A DNA stretch of 64,000 nucleotides from Microglena sp. YARC (Eukaryota; Chlorophyta; Chlorophyceae; Chlamydomonadales; Chlamydomonadaceae). Location: NCBI GenBank assembly GCA_022414725.1, contig CM039464.1, forward strand, positions 21,680,808 through 21,744,807. Direction: 5' to 3'. Below the pieces are notes generated by a model that was not told the origin of the DNA, did no database searches, and saw only the letters and a program-made list of their open reading frames with translations. The stretch's first letter is position 1. Every line of letters starts with the position of its first letter. Position numbers and translations under genes: made by a program. Below are positions 10,752-26,000 of the stretch, in pieces.

Positions 10752-13700
10752 CTACTTCCCTCTTTTTGGAGGGCGGAGTGACTTCTTGCCGCGTGTGCTT
10801 GCTGCTTGGGCCCTTTTCTCCCTCTGCTTCTCACACAACTGACAATCACACTCAAAGCCATAGTCCCGCAGCATCCGCCTACGTTCCCTAAACCCTAGGG
10901 GCTTGCCCTCCTCGTCCATGTCAATATATGAGATGGTGACCTCGGATCCAGCCGGGGAGTCAGATAGGGCCAGGATGGAGACCTCCCCTGTTGGCTCACC
11001 CTCTGCCGTGGCTTGTGGGACACAACTGTGGTTGGCACAGCTTTGCAGGGCATAGAAGGCGGTACCCTGGGATACAGATAGGGCAGGTATGTAAATATAA
11101 AGCAATATCAATAAGATACCGAATAATTTAAATATACAAGAGACAACTTGCGCAAGGTTCTAGCAGGGGTTGGAGCAGGGTTCGGATCGATTGCAACTGC
11201 CTCCTGTACTTTGACCGCAACAAGGGTCGGCTGATTTCGAGTAGGTGTTGGCTGATTTCTAACAGCTGAGGTTTGCCTGGAGGGAAGTTACATAACAAAA
11301 CCCCACAAGGTCCTCTGATTATGGCGGTGTGGAGCTAACATAGGCGGACTTGTCAAACGACCCTCTGGGAGTCGATCATTGGGCTTAAGCATGAGATCTG
11401 GAATGTCGCAAATTCCCGCAAGCTGCTTTTTGAATCTGCATGCACCTGGGCTCGTTTTTAAGCCCTACATTCAGCCTAAGCCCTATTATCGCCGGTGCTA
11501 CTCGATTCACGATCGTTTAATCTCACGAAGTCATTCGTGAAAGTATAACATTATTCTTTTTTAACACTACGGTATACATATATCAATATATGTGTGTGCA
11601 AAATTATAAGGATATAAGAACATAATGTAATCAAGTCAAGTAGGAAGAAAGTAGGAAATAAAGACACAACTGTGGTTGGCACAGCTCTGCAGCGCATAGA
11701 AAGCAGCACCCTGGGATACAGAAATTATGTACGTATGTTTTCAGTATGTGCCCTGTTCTGCCTATTCAAATGTATCTTCAACCCCATAGGAGCCCCCAGG
11801 GTCACCGCATTCTCCGTCTGACCACAAGAAACACAAAACAAGTAACCCTGGCCTTAACTGTCTCATACATCCTGGCTTCTGTTCGCTGCACTTGATTCCG
11901 TTGCCACCTGTAACTCTTATAGCCAACACTCTCCGCCAACTGTCTGCGTCGCTTGCGATGCTGCGAGGACTTTTAAAATTTGATACTTTCTTTCTTAAAC
12001 CCCAAATAATACCCATACACAAAATTACAATTGCCGAAAAATGACCGGAAATGGCAATAATGGCCAATGGAGCTCACCTCAGCTGGGGCATGTTTGTAAT
12101 TCTAAAAAATGTACCTTACTAACTTATAATACCCTCAACGTATTCGTATCCGTACTCAAAACCGTACTTCACAACCCTGCATGCAGCTCACCTCAGCTGG
12201 GGTATCATACGCCTTATCCAAGGCATCAAGAAGAGGTTGGGTCACCTTCATTGCAGCTTCTTTCTTGTCCTATGCATGCAGGTAAGCGGTGATCATGTGT
12301 ACGTGTGGTGCACTGTTTGTTTTTGGTGCGGTGCACTATTTTTGGAATGGTGCATTATTTTTGGTGTGGTACACAGATGTTGGTGTTGTGCACTGTTTTG
12401 GTGTTGTGCACTGATGTTGGCGTGGTGCACCGTATTTGGTGTTGTGCACTGATGTTGGCGTGGTGCACCGTATTTGTTGTTATGCACTGATGTTAGCGTG
12501 GTGCACCGTATTTGTTATTGTGCACTGATGTTGGCGTGGTGCACCGTATTTGGTGTTGTGCACTGATGTTGGCGTGGTGCACCGTATTTGTTGTTATGCA
12601 CTGATGTTAGCGTGGTGCACCGTATTTGTTATTGTGCACTGATGTTGGCACGGTGCACCGTATTTGGTGTTGTGCACTGATGTTGGCGTGGTGCACCGTA
12701 TTTGTTGTTATGCACTGATGTTAGCGTGGTGCACCGTATTTGTTATTGTGCACTGATGTTGGCGTGGTGCACCGTATTTGGTGTTGTGCACTGATGTTGG
12801 CGTGGTGCACCGTATTTGTTGTTATGCACTGATGTTAGCGTGGTGCACCGTATTTGTTATTGTGCACTGATGTTGGCACGGTGCACCGTATTTGGTGTTG
12901 TGCACTGATGTTGGCGTGGTGCACCGTATTTGTTGTTATGCACTGATGTTAGCGTGGTGCACCGTATTTGTTATTGTGCACTGATGTTGGCGTGGTGCAC
13001 CATATTTGGTGTTGTGCACTGATGTTGGCGTGGTGCACCGTATTTGTTGTTATGCACTGATGTTAGCGTGGTGCACCGTATTTGTTATTGTGCACTGATG
13101 TTGGCACGGTGCACCGTATTTGGTGTTGTGCACTGATGTTGGCGTGGTGCACCGTATTTGTTGTTATGCACTGATGTTAGCGTGGTGCACCGTATTTGTT
13201 ATTGTGCACTGATGTTGGCGTGGTGCACCGTATTTGGTGTTGTGCACTGATGTTGGCGTGGTGCACTGATGTTGGTGTGGTGCACTGTTTTGGTGTTGTG
13301 CACTGATGTTGGCGTGGTGCATCGTATTTGCTGGTGTGCACTGATGTTGGCGTGGTGCACTGATGTTGGTGTTGTGCACTGTTTTGGTGTGGTGCACTGA
13401 TGTTGGTGTTGTGCACTGTTTTGGTGTGGTGCACTGGTTTTGTGTTGTGCACTGATGTTGGCGTGGTGCACTGATGTTGGTGTTGTGCACTGTTTTGGCA
13501 TTGTGCACTGATGTTGGCTTGGTGCACCGTATTTGGTGTTGTGCACTGATGTTGGCGTGGTGCACTGATGTTGGTGTTGTGCACTGTTTTGGTGTTGTGC
13601 ACTGATGTTGGCGTGGTGCATCGTATTTGCTGGTGTGCACTGATGTTGGCGTGGTGCACTGATGTTGGTGTTGTGCACTGTTTTGGTGTGGTGCACTGAT

Positions 13701-16700
13701 GTTGGCGTGGTGCACTGATGTTGGTGTTGTGCACTGTTTTGGTGTGGTGCACTGGTTTTGTGTTGTGCACTGATGTTGGCGTGGTGCACTGATGTTGGTG
13801 TTGTGCACTGTTTTGGCATTGTGCACTGATGTTGGCTTGGTGCACCGTATTTGGTGTTGTGCACTGATGTTGGCGTGGTGCACTGATGTTGGTGTTGTGC
13901 ACTGTTTTGGCATTGTGCACTGATGTTGGCGTGGTGCACTGGTTTTGTGTTGTGCACTGATGTTGGCGTGGTGCACTGATGTTGGCGTGGTGCACAGGTT
14001 TGGTGCTGTGCACTGATGTTGGCGTGGTGCACTGATGTTGGTGTTGTGCACTGTTTTGGTGCTGTGCACTGACGTTGGCGTGGTGCACTGATGTTGGTGT
14101 TGTGCACTGTTTTGGTGCTGTGCACTGATGTTGGCGTGGTGCACTGATGTTGGTGTTGTGCACTGTTTTGGTGCTGTGCACTGATGTTGGCGTGGTGCAC
14201 TGTTTTGGTGTTTTGCACCGGTGTTGGTGTTGTGCACTGTTACTGGTGCAGTGCACTTTTTGCCCTGTCCTTGGAACACACCCGAAGCTAGCTAGCGCAT
14301 CTGACAGTTAAATTACGGGCATTTCAATACAACTGAAAACTTTGAGCTAGACCCAGAGGCTGGTTGTTGGAGCTGCCTGGAAGTTGCCTTGTGTAGCAAA
14401 AAAATGAAAAAGTGGGAGGGCGGGTGGCAGGGTGGAAGGATGAGTGGACGGATGTATCAGGGTTGTTATACATGGTGTGTATTGTGTCATAAAAACAGTT
14501 TTGTAGGGTGTGTTATTCCACATATGCATGTTTTGAAACTAGGTTGCGTCTCATGATGCAGATTTTGAGATTTTAATGTTGGAGTCCCCCAGTTTAACCC
14601 TGGTATGTATCTGACACCTACAATCCTTGCCAGCTTGTGCCCTGTAGCTGCACTGCTTTTCGCTTGTATTTTCACTGTATTGTATTATATTTGCACTGCA
14701 TTGTACTGTACTGTATTGTACTGTACTGTATTTGTACTGTATTGTATTTGTACTATCTTGTATTTGCTCTATATTGTTTTTGCCCTGTATTGTATTTGCT
14801 CTGTATTGATTTTGCACTGTATTTGCACTGTTTTGCACTGTTTTGTATTTGCACTGTGCTTTCAAACTGAGGACCCATGGTGGCATTGTTGATTAGACTG
14901 TAGTCTGCTGTGTGAGTTGGTACCCCATGGGCAGCAGACGGACTATTTTGGGCTACGCAGGGCACCTTCAAGCCAGCTCCAATAGCCAACCACTGGGTCT
15001 AGCCGAAAGCTGTCAGCTGCATTGGAATGCTTGCCAAGCCAGCTTTCAGCCATACTAGCTGGCTTCAGGTTTGGTCCAAGGATAGGGAAAAGAAGCTGCC
15101 TAGAAGCTTCTATGCTTAGCCCCCAAAATAAACAGTGTGTGTGAGCCGGTACCCCATTGACACGGCTTGCCCATTTCCGGTAGATGACTCACCTCTGGAA
15201 GAGCATCGATTAGAAGGAAATATTCTTCAACTGGAGATGGTACAGTGAGTGCTAGGTTGTTTAGCTCAAACATTCCCACTACAGCGCCGTACACCTGCAT
15301 AGCACATCACACAGAGGTGGAGAGGTACTGTGAGTGCTAGGTTGTTTAGCTCAAACATTCCCACTACAGCGCCGTACACCTGCATAGCACATCACACAGA
15401 GGTGGAGAGGTACTGTGAGTGCTAGGTTGTTTAGCTCAAACATTCCCACTACAGCGCCGTACACCTGCATAGCACATCATACACAGGTGGAGAGGTACTG
15501 TGAGTGCTAGGTTGTTTAACTCAACCATTCCCACTACAGCGCCGTACACCTGCATAGCACAGCACACACAGGTTCAGAGGTACTGTGAGTGCTAGTTTGT
15601 TTAACTCAACCATTCCCACAACAGCGCCATCCTTACACCTGCATAGCACATCACACACAGGTGGAGAGGTACTGTGAGTGCTAGCTTATTTAACTAAAAC
15701 ATTCCAACTCCAGCGCCATCTGTACACCTATCTATAGGGAGCGGAAAGTAGTATTAGAGTTTGAAAAACTAATATTAACTTAATCTATTATAGTGTCACA
15801 ATAATATTAGTTTTTCAAATAAATTCAAAATTCTGGTGAGACGGCTCATCAGTCTGATATTAGCTAATATTGACTGATATGACTAATTCACTAATATTTA
15901 CTAACTTAGCCTTCCCCTACCTCTATACAAACCATGTATCGTATCGAGGGGGGGGCAGGAATAAAGTTGGCTGACCGCACGTTCGGAAGTTGTTATTTTG
16001 ACCCCCGGGGACCCCCCCCCCCCCCCCCCCTCCCCCTCTTTGAGACCTCATATCTAGACACCCAGACAGTATTACATAGTGAAAGGGGGGTCCATGAGCA
16101 TCATCTCGGCAAGGCCTTTCCAACCATACAACCAAAATTTTATAAATATCAAGTTTGGACAAAGTTATTTAGATTTTAGTATTTTTACAACTTTCTTGGG
16201 CGCTCAGCAGTCGTCCGCGCCCTAGGAGAAGATCACGAAAATCGACTGAATGCGTTATTTATCTGTCTATTTATCTTTATCATCATCATTATCATGGCTT
16301 GATCTACTCAACTTGTATTCTGGAGCCTGATGGTCGGCTCGGGTGGTGTGTGTGTTTTGGGGTGGGGGGAGGGGGGGGAAGGTGTGTGTGTGTGTGTGTG
16401 TGGGGGGGGGGGGTCGAGTGCTCGACCCCAGGCTCGACTGCTTTAGGAACTTCGTACGGTAGGGGACCGGAATTCAGAACGCGTTGCGCGCGCGCCTTTT
16501 TCCGCCCAACTGCCGCTCGTTCCAAGCTGGACGCGAAGGTCTGGGTGACGTCCAGCCTGGCGTCCAGCCTGGATGTACCTTCCGGGAGATTCACCAATTA
16601 CACCCTTGGTGTCACTAACTAACGACTTCAGATTTGTACTCCTCTCGTCGAGACCTTCTCAATGGTGTACGTCACGCTCAAAAATTCGCACTGGCAAGAA

Positions 16701-19700
16701 AGTTACACGAGGTACAAATAAAATTGGGAAAACGGTCGGACCCCCCCCCCCCACCCACCCACCCCTCGTATCTCGGCCGCCCGTGGGTGTATCGACATGA
16801 TTTTTTTTGTATCGACTATTGCTCGCGGTTCTCTATCCATATCGAACGTGCGGTACGAAATCTTTTTCCTTGCCCCCCCCTCGTATCGTATATTGTATTA
16901 TCGCACAATCTCGAATTGATACTCCGCGGGGTTCTGGGCACAGCACGTCACACTGGGATACTAAGTTGCTAAATTTGCTAAGTGGCGCATGAAAAAAGTG
17001 CTGGGGGGCATCATGAGGCACATAGAACATAACAGCCAATCAATGAAGACGAGCAAATATGAAACACTGGATGAACACTTGTACAGAGGTGAACATTATT
17101 AAATTGTGGTACAATTGTACAGAGGTAAAAAAAGGTAAATTGAGGTACAATTGTACAGTGGTGAATTGAGGTACACATGTACAGTGGTGAATTGAGGTAC
17201 AATTGTCCTGAGGTGAATTGAGGTGCAATTGTACAGTGGTGAACAGAGTTGAATTGAGGTACAATTGTACTGAGGTGAACAGAGGTGAATTGAAGTACAG
17301 ATGTACAGAGGTGAATTGAGGTGCAGTTGTACAGAGTTGAACTGAGGTGAATTGAGGTACAAATGTAATGAGGTGAACTGAGGTGAATTGAGGTAGACAT
17401 GTACCGAGGTGAACTGAGGTGAATTGAGGTACAAATGTACTGAGGTGAACAGAGGTAAATTGAGATACATACAAATGGAAATTGTGAATTCTTACGCCTT
17501 GCAACTGGGCGTTGATTTAAGGGTACCTTGCCATTTGATTGCTCATTGGAAGGCTACCGTGGATTTTGTTTTCGCAGACCTATACTGCACCTGAGCTAGG
17601 ACTACCGCGGGACAGCGATGGAGGAAAGGTCTCGGAATATTTGAAGGCGGCAGGACTGAGGTACATATGTTCTCCCCAGGGTTGGTTAAGGATTTTGTGT
17701 GCTGGTACAGGTATATGTTTGAGGTACACGAGGTACACAAGGTGCACAAGGAACATAGAGTACACGAGGTACACAAGGAACATGGAGTACACGAGGTACA
17801 CAAGGTGCACAAGGAACATAGAGTAAACGAGGTCCTACCTGGGCCGACATGAGAGTTGGGAATGCTTGTGCTGCCGCAGGCCAAGCCGATCCTAGTAGCT
17901 CTAGAGACTCTAAGGCCAGGGACCTGCAATGCATGTGTGTGTGTGAGTATATTTTGTTTGTGTATGTTTGTGTGCGCGTTAGTGTTTGCGTGTGTTTGTG
18001 TGTTATTTAGGTTGTTTGTGTGTGTTTGTGTGCGCGTTTGTGTTGATGCAAAATTTAAAGTGTTGTATGTTTGATTAGGGAATAGGGTTTGGATTTAAGG
18101 GTTCACGGTCAGTGTCTGTGCTTGCATTTGTGTCTGTATCTATTTATCTTTATATGTCTCATGTACAGGGAACGGCAACTAATATTAGTGTTTGAAAACT
18201 TATATTAGTGTTTGAAGAACTAAAAGCAACTAATATTATTTTAGTGTCACAATAATATTAGTTTTTCAAATAAACTCAAAATTCTGGTGATACGGCTCGT
18301 CAGTCAAATATTTACTAACGTTCACTTATATTATTAATTTGCTAATATTAACTAATTTAGCCTTTCCCTACTCATGTCTAGTGCCTGTGCCTGTCTATGC
18401 CTGTGTCCGTATTGGTGTCTAAGCCTGACTGTCAGTCTGCCTGTGTCTGTGTCTGTGAATCTGTGTTCATGTTTATTGTGTTAACCTGGCACACAATACA
18501 CTCCACCCAGGCCCACCCCCCACCCCCACCCACTGACCCACTCCCACCCACCAACTGCAGGTACATCATCAGCAACAATAAAGACCAGACCATCAAGCTA
18601 TGGACCTACGTGATCTAGCATGATGAGTGAGCGAAAGAAACCTGGCGTACCCCCCACCCCCCCAACCCCAACCCCACAAACACACCTACGACCTACGATA
18701 GTCTGTGTCTGTGCTTGCATTTGTGTCCGTACCATTTTTTTTTATATATTATATATATATGTATATATATATGTATATGTCTAAGCTTGCCTGTGCCTGT
18801 GTCCGTATCGGTGTCTACGTTTGTCTGCCGGTCTAACTGTGTCTGTATGGCTGTGTTTATGTTTCCGTGACACATGATACACTCCACCCAGACACACTCA
18901 CTTGAGCTGTTCTCTAAACTCCCCTTCATTATCAACATCCTCAGGGACAGCCACGCACTCCCACCAAACTTGCTTCCAGCCCATGGCGAATGGCAGCCAT
19001 GCCTCCTGCATACACACGAGGTAACACGGATTGGCATCTCATACGATGCTGACCAAAGGCGAGTATGATATCATACAAATTGCATCATATGATATTGTAT
19101 ATAAATGGTACCTAGCATAGTTAGACTGCCGGCATCATATGATATCATTTGGTGACATCATATCATACGATATCAAATTGCTGTCCCTACAACCGGCGAA
19201 GGGAAGCCAGGCCGCCACACACACGTTGAAAATGAAGCAACCCAATCGTGCTTCATACATTTGTGACTCTCACCAGACTTGCTTCCAGCCTGGCAAAGGG
19301 CAGCCAGGCCGCCTGCACACACGAAAGGATACGATGAAGCAATCCAATTGTGCTTCATATTTTGTAGCATATAATTATATTCGGTAACTCCCACCACACT
19401 TGCTTCCAGCCCATCACATGGCTTGACGGGCAGCCAGGCCATCACAAACTCAAGTTGTAAATGAAGCAATCCAATCGTGCTTCATACATTTGTGACTTTT
19501 TTCTTCTTCCGGTAACTCCCACCACACTTGCTCCCAGCCCATGGCGTAGGGCAGCCAAGCCTCCTGCACACACACACAAGAATACGATGAAGCAATCCAA
19601 ACGTTATCATATATAAGCTGGGTAATTACCTAGATATCCTGTCGGTTTGATAGCAAGGATCATGCCCTTGCATTGAGGTTACTCGAGTACACCCACGATA

Positions 19701-22700
19701 AGTAACTTGTTCACTACAATTGGTTTCTCGAGCCTGTAACGTTTTACTGCTTATCAGTATCGTCACCTCACCTCACGTCAGCGTCGATCTGGGCCTGCCA
19801 GCCCAGATCGATGCGGACAGGTGACGATACTGATAAGCGACTCCCTCGTGGGAAAATCTAGCGGCATGAGTTATAAGTGTATGCTAGACTGCATAAGATG
19901 GTCCAGCCTGATCAACTCACCAACTTTGCAGTCACCACAGGCCATCTCCCACCACTTCCGATCCCTTATCACAAGTTCGATTGCTTGTCTATGGATTTTA
20001 TCACAGCAACAAATGCTTATGTGATTAGATAGTTGTTACAGTCCAGAGGTAGACCAAATAGGCTGAAGGGACTTGCCCAACCTAGAGGAGGGACTACAAT
20101 GGAAAAACACAGATGAAATGGATAAAATATGACATGGTACACCATCCTACCTTCATCCCCGGGCTACTTTGGGACATGGTGAGAGGGGCACTGTTTTCCG
20201 CTCCCTCGCCCCCTCCCTTCTGAGTTGCACGCCAGCACCTGATTGGGGCACATGTTGGTGATAGCTGGAATACATGCGAGTGTGTGACTGTATGTGTGAA
20301 TGTCTGATTGGGAGCAAATGTTGGTGATAGCTGGAATATATCTGAGTGTGTGACGATGTATGTGCGAGTGTGTGATTGGGAGCACATGTTGGTGATAGCT
20401 GGAATACATGCGAGTGTGTGACTGTATGTGTGAATGTCTGATTGGGAGCAAATGTTGGTGATAGCTGGAATATATCTGAGTGTGTGACGATGTATGTGTG
20501 AGTGTGTGATTGGGAGCACATGTTGGTGATAGCTGGAATACATGCGAGTGTGTGACTGTACGTGTGAATGTCTGATTGGGAGCAAATGTTGGTGATAGCT
20601 GGAATATATCTGAGTGTGTGACGATGTATGTGTGAGTGTGTGATTGGGAGCACATGTTGGTGATAGCTGGAATATATCTGAGTGTGTGACGATGTATGTG
20701 TGAGTGTGTGATTGGGAGCACATGTTGGTGATAACTGGAATACATGCGAGTGTGAGACGATGTATGTGTGAGTGTCTGATTGGGAGCAGATGTTGGTGAT
20801 AGCTGGAATGCATGTGCGTTTGTGACGGTGTGTGTGAATGTGTGGTTGGGAATACATGCTGGTGAAAGCTAGTTGGTATCTATTTGTTACAGTCTAGGGG
20901 ATAGCAAAATAGGCTAAAGGGACTTGCCCAACCTTGGAATTAGGAGGGGCTAAACAGAAAAGGCACGGATGAACTGAACCCCAAACAATCTTTCAACGGG
21001 GGGCCTAGGTTTGTGCTACAGTGATACTTAAATTTTGCGAGTCTCATCGCATTTTGGCAGTGAGAGCTGGAACACATGCGAGTGTGTGGAGTGACTTTGT
21101 GCGTGTGACTTAGCGGTGGGAAGTTGGTGAGCTAAAGAAATCATTAGTACGCCTTATTATGAGACATGAGGTTGAGGGGGCCAGCCTGTACTGGGGCCAA
21201 CCACCATGGTGAGCTACCTCATCAATGTCAGACTTTGTTGGGGACCAGTTCATTATTTGTTTTTCAATCAGACCCTCCTGGAAATCTAGACTTAAGCTCG
21301 ATTGTTCGAGGTTGGGCAAGTCCTTTTAGCCTACACAGCCACCCCTTTGAGCCGCCAGAATGTGTGTATTTGTATGTGTGTATGTGTGTGGGTGTGTGGG
21401 TGTGTAAGTGTGTGTTTGTGTGTATGTGTGTGTGGGGGTGAGGGAGTTGGGGTGGGCGCTTGATGAGTTACCTTATCGATGTAACAGCAATGTGACAGCA
21501 AAGACATAGGCAGCTAGATATAAGATCTCATAAGTGGAGCATGCATGTTCTATGAACGCTGGCAGCTGCTCTCTTTGAGCCTCCAGACTGTGCTTGTTTG
21601 TGTTTGCGTGTGTATGTGTGAGAGAGTTAGTGGTGGGCAGTTGGTCTCTATGAGCTGCCAGCCTGTGTGTGTTTGTGTGTGTACGTGTGAGAGAGTTAGT
21701 GGTGGGCAGTTGGTCTCTTTGAGCTGCCAGCCTGTGTGTGTTTGTGTATGTGTGTGTACGTGTGAGAGAGTTAGTGGTGGGCAGTTGGTCTCTTTGAGCT
21801 GCCAGCCTGTGTGTGTTTTTGTTTGTGTGTGTATGTGTGAGACAGTTAGTAGTGGGCAGTTGGTCTCTTCGAGCTGCCAGCCTGAGTGCGTTGGTGTGTG
21901 TGTATGTATGTGTCAGAGAGTTAGTGGTGGGCAGTTGGTCTATTTGAGCAACAAGACTGAGTTTGTGTGTGTTAGTGTGTGAGAGAGAGAGAGAGAAAGA
22001 GAGAGAGTTAGCGGCTGGCGGTTGTTGAGTTACCTTGTCAATGTGACAGCTACCACCTTGGCAGCTAGCTCGAAGATCTCATAAGTGGAACATGTATGCT
22101 CTATGAAAGTTGGCAGCTGGTCTCTATGAGCTGCCAGCCTGTGTGTGTTTGTGTGTATGTGTGTGTGTGAGAGAGAGTTAGTGGTGGGCAGTTGTTGACT
22201 TACCTTGTCAATGTGACAGCTGCCACCTTGGCAGCTAGCTCGAAAATCTCATTAGTGGAGTGTGCATGTTCTATGAAAGCGGGCAGCTTGTTTCTATGTG
22301 TGACCAAGCCACAAACAACCTCCTCCTCATGGTCTGCTGAGCTGCTGCTCCCACCTTGTCCACAGCCCCCCCCTCCACAACAGAGGAGGCAGTGGTACTG
22401 ATCCCAAGCCTCCGACGCACAGCTTGTACTGCAGTACTGCTCGCCACAAACACGGGTGCAGGGAACCTGGGAGAAGATGGGTAAGGAGGGAGCATTGGGA
22501 ATTATAATCATTGAGTGCAGCAAGGCCAGGTGGGGTGGGTGGCTGTGTGTGGCTGTGTTTGGATGTGTTTGGATGTGTGTGTGTGTGTGTGTGTTGGAGG
22601 GGTGGGGGAGGGGGGGGGGGGGGGGGGGGGGGAGCTCAAATACATATATTGTAAATTCAAAGTTTGAAGTTGCACAGCAATTACCGCCTGCAGCAATGGA

Positions 22701-22947
22701 ACCTCTTCACTATATATATCTATATAGATCTCATTTTTTATGTGGTAGTTTCACAGCTCTATACAGAAGCTCATATATTGTAAATACCAATTTTGAAGTT
22801 ACACAGCACTTGTCGGTTGCAGCAATGGAACCTCTTCACTATTAGGAAGTTTTGCAGCTCCAAACTCATATTTGTATGTATGTATGTATGTATGTATGTA
22901 TGTATGTATGTATGTATGTATGTATGTATGTATGTATGTGTGTATGT

Positions 22948-23004
<57 letters not shown>

Positions 23005-26000
23005 TGTCTGTATGTATGTTACAGTCCAGGGTTGGCCAAAAAGGCATCATGGACTTGCCCAACAGTGACAGGAAGGGCTAAAAATAAAAGCATGTACACA
23101 CACACCGGTTTATTGTAAATTTAAAGTTTGAAGTTGCACAGTTCTTACCGGTTGCAGCAATGGAACCTCTTCACTGTAAGGAAGTTTCACAGCTCCAGAC
23201 AAGAGCTCCTTCAAGTACTCCTCCCCCACTTCAGCAGCACTGATCTGCAGGAGAACAAGAGCAGCATGGTGGTGGTGGTGGTGGTGGTGGTGGTGGTGGT
23301 GGGCTGCTCATGTGGGAGGAATGATCAACACGTCATCCAACCGTGATTGATTATACGATAACCCCCAACCATACATCAGTAATGGCTGCAAGCAACACAG
23401 CCACAACTTGTAGTCAGGGCCACAACCTTCACTATCCTTTACGTACTCCTCCCCAACTTCAGCAGCACTGACCTGCAGGTCACCTGCTTGGTGTTAGAAT
23501 CACAGCTCTTCTTTTCAGCAACCACAGTGTAGTGGTAGAAGGGGGGGATGTCATCCCCATGTGCAGGTCCCACACTATTGCCAGTTTCTCTGCTTTGTTG
23601 CTTGTATGTTGAAACAGTCCAGGGGTAGACAAAATAGGCTGAAGGGGCTTGCCCATCCGTGACATGAGGGGATAAAACGAAAAAGCACGGGGAAAAGTTG
23701 CTTGTGCCCTTTGCTTTGTATTTGACGATTTGTGGGAAGACCCCATCAATGCTGTGGAGCAGCCTTGTCGATAACGGCATGTATATGGTATGTAAGATCG
23801 TGGACCTGGAAAAGTGTGTATTCGATATATCCAAAGATGCAATGCAGACAAGGTCAAAGGCCTGCCCATAGAACTTGCCAGGTGATAAGAGTTAAACTAC
23901 TACTATTTTTCTTTGTGGTTCTGTATAACACCTTGACTTTTCCCCCACATCTGCCTCTTGGCATACAACCTGACAGTTACATTGTTGCAATGGAAGTGCA
24001 ATGTGATATAGGGTGGTCAACTACCAGGGTACTACTAAGCACGCGCGGCAGCGCGGTACCGCGCTACCTTTTTGAGCCCCTATGCGCATTTCGAGCAGTT
24101 TTTTCAACCCCCTGTGGGCGCAGCGCGCAGTTTTTGCGCTTTTTGCACTAAAAAGCGCTGATCGATTTGACGTTTGTGGGCTTCAAGCGCTGACCAATTT
24201 GGCAAGAAGTAGTACCCTGTCAACTACTATATCAAACCATGGGTCGATGTATCGAACACTCATTTTGATGACCATACTCATGCAGCATACATGCTAAATG
24301 CTTAGGGGGTAGGGTTTATGCAAATGTTAATATACTAATACAATCATTGTGATGACCCTACACATGCAGCACATATTATAAATATGTAGGGTTTAGGGTC
24401 AAGGGTTTATGCAAAGTAAATAAATACAATAATTTAATGACCACACCCACCATACACATGCAGCATATATGTTAAATGTTTAGGGTCTAGGGTTTTGGGC
24501 TTATGCAAATGTAAATAATTAAATTCGGTAATTTTAATGACCATACACATGCAGCATACATGCTAATTTTTTAGGGTTCAGAGTTGATGCAAATATATAT
24601 ATATATATATAAAAATACGATCATTTTGATGACCACACATGCAGCATATATGTGAAATACTAAGGTCTAGGGGTTAGGGATTGCACATAAGTAAGTGAAT
24701 AAATACGGTAATTTTGATGACCACACATGCAGCATACATGCTAAATACTGAAGGTCTAGGGGTTAGGAATTACGCAGAAGTAAGTGAATAAATACGGTAA
24801 TTTTGATGACCGTACACATGCAGCATACATGCTAAATGTTTAGGCCCTAGGGTTTAAGGCTTGTGGAAAGGTACGATGCACCCACCTACTAGGTCACCGG
24901 TATGCACATGCACCATACATTGCTTTGCAAGACAGATCAGTAGGGTTCATATTCGCGTCATAAGCACAACGCAACCAGCTAGCCACACCATCAAGTAGCT
25001 AGTAGCTGAATGCCTAGACATTCAGCCACCACGGCAGCAGGCGGCTCACAGCCACAGGATCCTTCTTATCGCACATGTGGACAGTACTGTACAGGCTGGC
25101 ACTGGCACCATGTACAGTTATAGGGGGTCCACAAATATGCTTTGGGATTGGCTTGGAGCAATAAAGCATCCAAAGTTGTCCTTGTCCTTGCGAGGAGGTT
25201 AACATTGTGCTTTCTGTAAACCTCCGGGTAAAACAAGGGGTCCTGTGAGTGTGAGCCATGCGCACCAACTACTAGAGGATGCAGCCAGAGGATGCATGGG
25301 CCTCAGCCCTTTTACTTTTGCCATCATTTCTGCCAATGCATGCATGCATGTTACATGTTCTGTCCAGCATATTCAAATGATGCTACAGTCCAGGGGAAGC
25401 CAAATAGGCTACAGGGACTTGCCTAACCTCAAACAATCAAGAACACTGCTGGACTACCAGGGAGGACTAAATGAAAGAAACACTTGATAAACTGGTCCTT
25501 ACCAAATTGCCAATGCTCATACGTGTAAAGAGTTGAGTAAAGTTGTTATGGAAAGCATGCAGCAGGGATGTGACAGCATGCATGCATGCATGCATCATTC
25601 ACACCTCATGGATGTCTGAGTGATACAGTCCAGGTGTAGCCAAATAGGCTTAAGGGACTTGCCCTACCACCTACGTCAATGCTCATGTGTGGGAAGAGTT
25701 GTTGAGGCAAGCATGCAGCAGGGATGTGACAGCATGCATGCATGCATCATTCACACCTTATTGATGTTTGAGTGATACAGTCCAGGGGTAGCCAAATAGG
25801 CTTAAGGGACTTGCCCTACCACCTATGCCAATGCTCATGCGTGGGAAGAGTTGTTGAGGCAAGCATGCAGCAGGGATGTGACAGCATGCATGCATGCATG
25901 CATCATTCACACCTTATTGATGTTTGTGTGATACAGTCCAGGGGTAGCCAAATAGGCTTAAGGTACTTGCCCTACCACCTATGTCAATGCTCATGTGTGG

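Noticed and set aside
12300..14270. CRISPR-like regular spacing of GTGCAC motifs
   Set aside because: Units are near-identical with no unique spacers, and the context is eukaryotic.
13164..14279. Open frames of 371, 359 and 339 codons on the minus strand
   Set aside because: They lie in a tandem repeat whose units lack stops in every frame; three overlapping frames with the same peptide motif cannot all be genes, and the region is intronic to ATXR2.
20153..20857. Three overlapping minus-strand frames (234-239 codons)
   Set aside because: Tandem 62-bp intron repeat; only the final 88 nt belong to a real exon (ATXR2 exon 6).
25014..25268. 84-codon minus-strand frame in ATXR2 intron 3
   Set aside because: No family features, no phase-compatible splice sites, and plant ATXR2 has no extra segment here.
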